Shown: piece after piece, positions 8,149 through 13,500 of the stretch
Layout: every line of letters starts with the position of its first letter
Numbering within the stretch: position 1 is the stretch's first letter
Assembly: GCA_041577935.1 (NCBI GenBank)
Contig: JBFGIA010000060.1
Span: 1 to 14,489 of the forward strand
DNA: 14,489 nucleotides
Source: CAMYLR01 sp041577935
Lineage (GTDB): Bacteria; Gemmatimonadota; Gemmatimonadetes; JACCXV01; JAHWKZ01
Direction: 5' to 3'
Notes under the pieces: model-generated
What the model was told of the DNA's origin: nothing
The model's input: only the letters and a program-made list of their open reading frames with translations
Databases searched by the model: none
Program-made: the position numbers and the translations under genes

Positions 8149-8607
8149 CTATTCGTGTCGCATGGTCGAGGTCGTCGTCATGTTGATCGAACCGGGGATC
8201 GAGCCGCCGCCGCCCAGCAAATCGACGATCGGCCCGATAAACGTGAACTGAACCGGGTAGTCGACTTGAACCGAAACCGGTTGACCGACACACCCGGCTC
8301 CCGCGCACATGCCAGAGATGTTGATGGTAGCGAGACCGGGGTCGAGGCCGGCATCACTCATCCGTCCTTCGATCTGCGATTCAACGACCATCTGATCGGC
8401 TCCCTGAATCACCGCCAACCGCGAACCCTCGCGGGCCGCGTTGGTCGTTACCTGACGGATGTTCCAGGCGCGGCCGAACTCGAAGATCCCGATCACCAGC
8501 CCGAGCAGGATCGGCATCGCGATCGCCACCTCGACGATCGACTGGCCGGAGTTGGATCGCAGCCAACGACGCCGCGCGGTGATTGTTCTGGAAAAACGAC
8601 TGATCAT
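8149..8607 (-). CDS. tadE: TadE-like pseudopilin
   Basis: This 152-residue TadE-family protein has a basic N-terminus (RTITARRRWLRSNSG, 7-21) leading into QSIVEVAIAMPILLGLVIGIFEFGR, a TadE hallmark. Gly21 followed by Glu at +5 (Glu26) fits processing by the prepilin peptidase encoded just upstream. The remaining residues form a small extracytoplasmic domain with a Cys pair (CAGAGC). I choose ATG 8607 because a run of seven G lies five bases upstream; a GTG at 8613 is in frame, but the G-run would then be directly adjacent to it. TadE pseudopilins are needed for pilus biogenesis in model systems. The gene lies 26 nt after the peptidase gene and 10 nt before CpaB. Confidence 0.88.
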   Translation of the reverse strand: MISRFSRTITARRRWLRSNSGQSIVEVAIAMPILLGLVIGIFEFGRAWNIRQVTTNAAREGSRLAVIQGADQMVVESQIEGRMSDAGLDPGLATINISGMCAGAGCVGQPVSVQVDYPVQFTFIGPIVDLLGGGGSIPGSINMTTTSTMRHE

Positions 8608-8633
8608 GAGCACCCCCCCGTGCGTTGCTCAAG

Positions 8634-9149
8634 CTATCCGTAGATGAGGCCTGCCAGAGCACCAATAGCGATCGGCACCGCGTACGGAATCGTCAGTGCA
8701 CCAGCGGTACCGAGCGTTCGGCGCGGTTCAGATTCAGGGCCCAATCCGACCAGCTGGCCAGTGAGCCGCCACGTGTGACGAAGAGTCTCGTACATGAGCC
8801 CGCGACGCGTCGCAACTGCTACCGTTAACACACCGCCGACGAGCGCCATAGCCAACAGCGCGACGATCAATCGCCCGGGGCCCAGAAACGCGCCCACCGC
8901 CGCCAGCAGCTTGGCATCGCCGCCACCCAGCCCGCCGGCGAAGACGAGCGGCAACGAGATCGCCAGGCCCAGCGCCAGCCCGAGCACGCCAAACCCCAAC
9001 GGCTCGAAACCCTGAACAGCACGCAAACCCATCGCGGCGCCACACGCCCCGACGGTCAACCAGTTCGGGATGCGACGCGTACGCAGATCCCACAATACGG
9101 CCACCGCCAAAACGAGAACCAGCGCGATCAGACTAGGGTTTGCAGTCAA
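8634..9149 (-). CDS. tadV: TadV/CpaA prepilin peptidase
   Basis: This 171-residue polytopic aspartyl peptidase of the A24 family cleaves Flp prepilins and TadE-type pseudopilins. The two catalytic aspartates are Asp21 (VLWDLRTRRIPNWLT) and Asp78 in the GxGD-type motif GLGGGDAKLLAAVGAFLG. The C-terminal ALTIPYAVPIAIGALAG is also typical. There is no N-terminal methyltransferase-like domain, as expected for the short CpaA/TadV type. The only start that keeps the first helix and Asp21 is TTG 9149, preceded by AGAGG seven bases upstream; the next Met is residue 40. A weak start may keep this enzyme low relative to pilin. It is separated from the last pilin gene by 121 nt containing a strong hairpin. 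Confidence 0.92.
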   Translation of the reverse strand: MTANPSLIALVLVLAVAVLWDLRTRRIPNWLTVGACGAAMGLRAVQGFEPLGFGVLGLALGLAISLPLVFAGGLGGGDAKLLAAVGAFLGPGRLIVALLAMALVGGVLTVAVATRRGLMYETLRHTWRLTGQLVGLGPESEPRRTLGTAGALTIPYAVPIAIGALAGLIYG

Positions 9150-9215
9150 TAGGACCTCTCGGCCAGGCGGGGGTCCTGGAACGTTAAGGGTTTACTCGAC
9201 ACTGGAATCATGGTC

Positions 9216-9245
9216 TCGGGGCGCCGCCAAAACCGGACGCCCCGA
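9216..9245 (-). terminator. Strong GC hairpin between pilin genes and peptidase gene (no U-tract)
   Basis: On the minus-strand transcript TCGGGGCG (9245-9238) pairs perfectly with CGCCCCGA (9223-9216). After one bulged U the stem extends by CCG/CGG, leaving a 7-nt loop GUUUUGG. No run of U follows, so it is not a classical intrinsic terminator. It lies between the last flp stop and the TTG start of the peptidase. It could act as a partial terminator, or as an RNA-stability or processing element that keeps pilin mRNA above the rest of the operon. The structure is seen directly; the role is inferred. Confidence 0.55.
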
Positions 9246-9270
9246 TTCCACCCACTACTTTTGACCGTAG

Positions 9271-9438
9271 CTACGAACCCGCAAGAGCGTTGGTGATGTT
9301 CGTAAACACGGTGTTGATCTGGGTGCCGAGCAGCGTCACTGCCCCGATCACGACCAGCGCGATCAGCGCAATCAGCAGCGCATACTCGGCCAGGTCCTGA
9401 CCGGATTCGTCAGCCCAAAAGCGAGTCCAGAGGTTCAT
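9271..9438 (-). CDS. flp: Flp type IVb pilin (flp copy 1)
   Basis: This 55-residue prepilin has a 13-residue leader MNLWTRFWADESG, a predicted cut after Gly13, and a mature part starting QDLAEYALLIALIALVVIG with Glu at +5 and Tyr at +6, the Flp hallmark. It ends TNITNALAGS. The start is ATG 9438 with GGAGGAG eight bases upstream (9447-9453); an upstream in-frame GTG would give an implausible 16-residue extension. It is nearly identical to the next upstream pilin and is part of a tandem duplication of about 202 bp. It is probably a major pilin or a close paralogue of one. It is the last pilin before the peptidase gene. Confidence 0.92.
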   Translation of the reverse strand: MNLWTRFWADESGQDLAEYALLIALIALVVIGAVTLLGTQINTVFTNITNALAGS

Positions 9439-9472
9439 GGGATGGGCTCCTCCGGTTTGAGTTGCAGTTTGT

Positions 9473-9640
9473 CTACGAACCCGCAAGAGCGTTGGTGATG
9501 TTCGTAAACACGGTGTTGATCTGAGTGCCGAGCAGCGTCACTGCACCGATCACAACCAGCGCGATCAGTGAGATCAGGAGCGCGTACTCCGCTAGGTCCT
9601 GACCTGAGTCGTCGGCCCAAAAACGTGTCCAGAGGCTCAT
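9473..9640 (-). CDS. flp: Flp type IVb pilin (flp copy 2)
   Basis: This 55-residue prepilin differs from copy 1 at only three residues (Asn2 to Ser, Glu11 to Asp, Ala24 to Ser). The leader is MSLWTRFWADDSG, cut after Gly13, and the mature part starts QDLAEYALLISLIALVVIG with Glu18 at +5 and Tyr19 at +6. It starts at ATG 9640 with GGAGGG ten bases upstream. The C-terminal half is identical in protein to copy 1, whereas the ISLIAL variant matches copy 3, so the gene looks like a mosaic. It is a probable structural pilin expressed with its neighbours. Confidence 0.92.
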   Translation of the reverse strand: MSLWTRFWADDSGQDLAEYALLISLIALVVIGAVTLLGTQINTVFTNITNALAGS

Positions 9641-9682
9641 TGGGATGGGTCCCTCCGGTTTGGGTTGCAGTTGTTTCGCGAG

Positions 9683-9922
9683 TTAAGAACCACCGCCGAA
9701 GTTCAGCGTCGCGGTGATGTTGTTGTACGCCGCGATAAGCTGAGTTCCCAGCAGTGTGACCGCCCCGATGACGACGAGCGCGATCAGCGAGATCAGGAGC
9801 GCGTACTCCGCGAGATCCTGTCCGCTTTCGTCCAAGCCGCACCCGTCTTGGGGGGTCGGGCTCTCTCGGTCGTCTCTTGGCCCCCAAAGGAGCCGGCTGG
9901 CCTGCACCAGAAAAAAAGTCAC
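9683..9922 (-). CDS. flp: Flp type IVb pilin with unusual N-terminal leader (flp copy 3, start uncertain)
   Basis: The mature part is a good Flp pilin: after Gly34 it reads QDLAEYALLISLIALVVIG with Glu and Tyr at +5 and +6, then TQLIAAYNNITATLNFGGGS. The region in front is unlike the short W/F-rich leaders of copies 1 and 2. No ATG is available close by. The frame is open to a TTG at 10012, with further GTG codons at 9928 and 9922 and a TTG at 9832. I list GTG 9922 (79 residues), which has AAAGG nine bases upstream and overlaps the stop of a 17-codon ORF (GTGA). The TTG at 9832 would give the short acidic leader MDESG, which looks too short. A promoter-like sequence lies about 100 bp upstream. 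The gene may be a working minor pilin or a damaged copy whose proper leader was lost. Confidence 0.7.
   Translation of the reverse strand: MTFFLVQASRLLWGPRDDRESPTPQDGCGLDESGQDLAEYALLISLIALVVIGAVTLLGTQLIAAYNNITATLNFGGGS
9848..9887 (-). repeat. Inverted repeat inside the leader region of flp copy 3
   Basis: TTGGGGG (minus strand 9887-9881) can pair with CCCCCAA (9854-9848) across a 26-nt loop. It falls inside the atypical leader-coding part of flp copy 3, so it could affect translation from the upstream GTG codons. No role is known. Confidence 0.35.
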
Positions 9923-9972
9923 GAACACCAGCCTTTCCGGGTTCGGTTTGTTACTGCCCTCTGCGGGACCAT
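9919..9972 (-). other. Possible 17-codon upstream ORF before flp copy 3
   Basis: ATG 9972 opens a 17-codon frame encoding MVPQRAVTNRTRKGWCS. Its TGA overlaps the candidate GTG start of flp copy 3 as GTGA. It has only a weak ribosome site (ACGGG adjacent) and no recognisable homology. It could be a translational coupler or chance. It is listed because it bears on the start choice of the next gene. Confidence 0.2.
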
Positions 9973-10024
9973 CCCGTCGCTTCGCGGGCCTGGCGCGGAG
10001 ACTAGAGGACAATTCGGTGAGAAT

Positions 10025-10053
10025 ACGGTACCACGTCGAGAAAACAGAGTCAA
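10025..10053 (-). promoter_or_regulatory. Sigma-70-like promoter upstream of flp copy 3
   Basis: On the minus strand TTGACT (10053-10048), a 17-bp spacer, then TACCGT (10030-10025). AT-rich DNA lies just upstream. Transcription would start near 10018, ahead of flp copies 3, 2 and 1. This is pattern evidence only. Confidence 0.45.
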
Positions 10054-10154
10054 CGAATTAGTCTAATAATTCTCATCGATGGCAATTCTGTTCCGAAAAA
10101 GTGGAAAGAAGTTGCCGCCGCGGGAGGCCGAGGCCGGTGGCAAGATGGGGGCAG

Positions 10155-10177
10155 CCCCGGCTCCGCGACGGCCGGGG
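10155..10177 (-). terminator. GC-rich hairpin after flp copy 4 (no U-tract)
   Basis: On the minus-strand transcript CCCCGGC (10177-10171) pairs with GCCGGGG (10161-10155) over a 9-nt loop, 24 nt after the stop of flp copy 4. The next bases are CUGCCCCCAUC, not a U-run. It may limit read-through from flp copy 4 into copy 3. Termination by it alone is uncertain. The 278 bp between flp copies 4 and 3 otherwise hold the promoter-like site and no other gene I can support. Confidence 0.4.
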
Positions 10178-10200
10178 GTAGTCGAAAACCCCACGGTCAT

Positions 10201-10410
10201 CTAGCTCCCACCGCCGGCGACGCCGGTCATGGCGCTGGCGACGGTATTCAACGTGTTGGCCAGTGTACTACCGACCAGGGTGACGGCAGCGATCACGACG
10301 ATCGCGATCAGCGACGCGAGAATCGCATATTCTGCCAAGTCTTGGCCTAGTTCGTTACTGTGAATTGACTTGCATGGTTTTACTAGGTACGTGATCCCAA
10401 GATTGACCAT
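10201..10410 (-). CDS. flp: Flp type IVb pilin, divergent (flp copy 4)
   Basis: This 69-residue prepilin has a 22-residue leader containing KPCKSIHSNELG, a predicted cut after Gly22, and a mature part QDLAEYAILASLIAIVVIAAVTLVG with Glu27 at +5 and Tyr28 at +6. It ends SAMTGVAGGGS. It is clearly an Flp pilin but more divergent than copies 1-3 (NELG instead of DESG before the cut; SLIAIVVIAAV core). It starts at ATG 10410 with a GGGGG run about nine bases upstream. It is separated from the other pilins by 278 bp with a hairpin and a second promoter, so it may be transcribed partly on its own. A promoter-like sequence lies 47-76 bp upstream of its start. Confidence 0.9.
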   Translation of the reverse strand: MVNLGITYLVKPCKSIHSNELGQDLAEYAILASLIAIVVIAAVTLVGSTLANTLNTVASAMTGVAGGGS

Positions 10411-10456
10411 CTGTAGCTACCCCCGTAGAGTACACGAGTTTCTCTATGCCGGCTCC

Positions 10457-10486
10457 AGCCTACCATTTGTCTATCTGGATTGTCAA
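10457..10486 (-). promoter_or_regulatory. Sigma-70-like promoter upstream of flp copy 4
   Basis: On the minus strand a consensus TTGACA (10486-10481), an 18-bp spacer, and TAGGCT (10462-10457), with an A/T-rich stretch directly upstream. Predicted transcription start is near 10450, giving a leader of about 40 nt before ATG 10410. The perfect -35 box stands out in this GC-rich DNA; the -10 is weaker. Confidence 0.55.
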
Positions 10487-10492
10487 AGAAAA

Positions 10493-10527
10493 TGAACTGT
10501 GCTTCTCAATTATGGAAAAACAGTTCA
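10493..10527. repeat. 8-bp inverted repeat abutting the flp promoter (possible operator)
   Basis: TGAACTGT (10493-10500) and ACAGTTCA (10520-10527) form a perfect 8-bp inverted repeat with a 19-bp spacer. The near edge is six bases from the -35 box of the flp copy 4 promoter. Spacing and place suit two half-sites for a dimeric regulator. As RNA it could also form a hairpin downstream of the kinase gene. The binding protein is unknown. Confidence 0.45.
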
Positions 10528-10553
10528 CCTGAGCGGAAACTGGCGCCACATCG

Positions 10554-10568
10554 GGGCGGCCGGCGCCC
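10554..10568 (-). terminator. Weak hairpin downstream of the kinase gene
   Basis: GGGCG-CCGGC-CGCCC on the minus-strand transcript makes a 5-bp GC stem with a 5-nt loop about 18 nt after the kinase stop. There is no U-tract, so termination is uncertain. Confidence 0.25.
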
Positions 10569-10585
10569 GGAAGGCAGACTGACCC

Positions 10586-13500
10586 TTAAAGCCTCGGTAC
10601 GTCGTCCTCGAGCGGGACAGATGGCAGGCGGACGTGGATCGCCGTGCCGCCCTCGGAGCGGCGCTCGTACTCGATCCTCCCGCCCCACGCCTCGACGATG
10701 CGGCGCGTGATCGCCAAGCCGAGACCGGTGCCACGCGTTTTGGTCGAGAACGACGGCTCGAAGAGCCGATCGACCCCGTCTGCCGGCAGCCCGACCCCGT
10801 CGTCGATGACCGAGATCCATGCCCACCCGGCTTCACGTTTCCAGTCGAGTCGCAGGCTCACGCTCCCGCCGGTTCCAGCTAGCACCGCTTCGCGACTGTT
10901 CTGGAGCAGATTGACCAAGATGCGGCGCAACCCCTCGGGGTCACCGACCAGATTCTGTGGTTGCCCAACGACGTCAAGAGAGTAGGCCACGTTAACCTCG
11001 CCGGGCTCAAACAACGCCACCACTTCCCGCGCCACCGACTCCGCATCAAACGGTTCGCTGACAGCCGGATCGGGTACCGCGAAGCGAGCGAAGTTGCTGG
11101 CGATTCGCTCGAGTCGTTCGACCTCGGCCAAGATCAAGTCCAGGTTGGAGTGAAACACCTGATGGAAATCGTCCGGCCGATCTTCGACGGTGCGCTCGAG
11201 GTGTTGCAGCGACAGCTTCATCGGCGTGAGAGGATTCTTGATCTCGTGCGCGACTTGTCGGGCCATCTCACCCCACGCAAGCACGCGCTGCGATTGTACG
11301 TTGGCGGTAATGTCCTCGAACGCCACGACCAATCCCCGCTCTCGTCCGACGGCATCGCGCAACGCCGTTCCCACCATGTGGTAATGCCGCTCCTCCCCAT
11401 TTCGTCGAATGACCAAATCGTGATCGTCTCCCCCTCCGCGGTCGAACTCTATTCCCACCGCGCGCCAGAACGAGCTCACATCACCGTCGTCATCGACGAG
11501 CTCCCCTACCGAGCGGTCAACGACATCCCGCGGATCGAGGCCGAGCAGACTGGCGGCGCGATCGTTGAGCAGTCGGATCTTGCCGCGCTCGTCGAGCGCC
11601 ACCACCCCAGCGCCGACCGAAGCCAAAATCGCCTGAACCCTGGACTTTTCTTGCTCCAGCGCTCGCTGACTGACGTCCAGCTGTTCGGCCATCGCATTGA
11701 ACGCGCCCTGTAACCGTCCGAATTCGTCGCGTCGAGCAGGTGACGGTAAACGGTAGGAGAGCCGTCCCGCGGCGATCTGTCGGGTGCCGCGCTCGAGCGC
11801 TGATAGCGGCCGCGCCATGTACCTCGAGAGCCCGCCGCTGACGATCAACAGAAACCCCAGCGAGAATGCCGACAGCAGGAACACCCCCTCACCCAATCGC
11901 TGCAAGTCGGCACGCGCGCGGTCTTCACGAATCAACAACGGCGTAGCGAGCACGTAGCCCGCTGGTGCCTCGGGTTCGACCAATGGTTGGTAGGCTACCA
12001 GGAAAGATCGCTGGCCGAGCACCATCGAATCGAAAGCCAGTGGACGGCGAACACCAAACAGATCCGCATACACTTCGCCCGGCATACGATCGGCAAACAG
12101 TCGTGAGGCAAAGATCTCGGGCCGACTCGACGCCACCGTTCGACCGCGCCAATAGAGAACCAGATCCTGCTGCAGAACCTCTGCGATCTCTCGCAACCGG
12201 TCGGTCAAGAGGCGCGGTGTTCCGCGTTCGAGCGCTGGGTCGTCGACGACCATCCGGCTGGCTGCGGCCAGCGCTTCGGCGGCCGCACTCCGGGTCGCCT
12301 CTTGCAGTTCGATGCGCGTCGCGCGGTAGCCAAGCACTGCGTACAAGGTGAGCGGCACAGCAGCTACCGCTAGAAACGCGAGTAATAGTTGCAGGCGAAA
12401 CGAATGCAACGGATTCTCGGCCCTGAGGCTGGCCCACCATCGACCGCGCGTGCGCACGTCTCCCCAACGCTCGATCAACCCCAACAACATGCCGCAGATT
12501 ACCCCAACGAAGGCGAATACGGCGTACGAGCGTGCGGTAGGCAACAGTGGTTCGAGCGGCATCGCGAGCTGGACCGGCTCCTCACCCTCGCGGACGACCG
12601 TCGTCAGCAACGTCCCCGGTGGCGGCACCTCATCGGAACTGAGCGCGGTGATTTGCGGTGTGTTAGCGGGCGGGCCGGAACCCGCCAGGAGATCCGTGAG
12701 GACAAACGCCGATCCGGTTGCCGGCTCTCGGAGCTCGAGCGCCCCGGTGGTCATCGCGACCGCTGCGCCGACGCGTTCCTCGACCTCATCGACGACTTCG
12801 TTCACGGGAACGATCGCCCACCAGATACCGCGGTCACGCGGCGCGCCTTCGATCTCAACTCTTGGAACCGTTGTTTCGCGCGCGTAGCGCCGCGCCCGAC
12901 CGGACAAATCGACGGCCGACAGCGCGAATTGACTGACCGTCGATCCATCCGCATCGAACAGATACAGCCCGGACGCAAAGTCGAGCGTCCGGAGCGGGCT
13001 CTGGTTCCACAACAGCAACGCGGCGTCGCGATTCGAGTCCTGAATCGCTCGCTTCACCTCGGGCGACGTCGCCAGATACTCGATCGTCCGCGTCATGTTG
13101 TACTGCAGCCACTGGGTCGAGGCTTCGCCGATCCGCTCGGCACGCTCAACCAGCAACTCGTGCGCCGCCTGGACCCGGGCGAAAGCCACGATTGGAAACG
13201 TGAGCACACACGCCAACCCAACCGCCGCCAGCGAGAAACGGACACTGGATGCGGGGTGAGCATCGTCTCGCCGCCGGCCGGCAGCATCTATCAGCACCGC
13301 AGCACCAACGGCACCCAAGCCCAGCAACGGTCCAATCGCCGAGAATCGACCTGCCATTGCGGCACTCTGAAGATTGAAAGCGGCCAGAGCGAGCATCGTC
13401 GCGGTCACGCTCGCCGCACCCAGCACCCATCCCTTGCCGGTTGGCATGTTGAGCCACCGAAAGACGATCGCCAGCGCTCCGATCGCCGCCGCGCCCAACA

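Larger units (their letters stand above)
9271..9674. repeat. Tandem direct duplication carrying two flp genes
   Basis: Two units of about 202 bp, 9271-9472 and 9473-9674, each contain a whole flp gene plus its ribosome site. The first 51 positions of each unit (the 3' end of each gene, on the plus-strand reading) are identical. The half encoding the N-terminus differs at many, mostly synonymous, sites. The ribosome-site region (GGATGGG-x-CC-x-TCCGGTTTG) is also shared. Gene order and spacing indicate unequal duplication of a pilin gene. Confidence 0.9.

Noticed and set aside
9923..10012. TTG 10012 as the start of flp copy 3 (109 residues)
   Set aside because: It would lie only a few bases after the predicted transcription start with no ribosome site, and its N-terminal 30 residues have no pilin-like features.
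10529..10549. Possible sigma-54 promoter (TGGCGC...) between kinase and flp copy 4
   Set aside because: The GG and GC elements are one base off the required spacing and the rest of the consensus is poor, whereas a good sigma-70-like element lies downstream.
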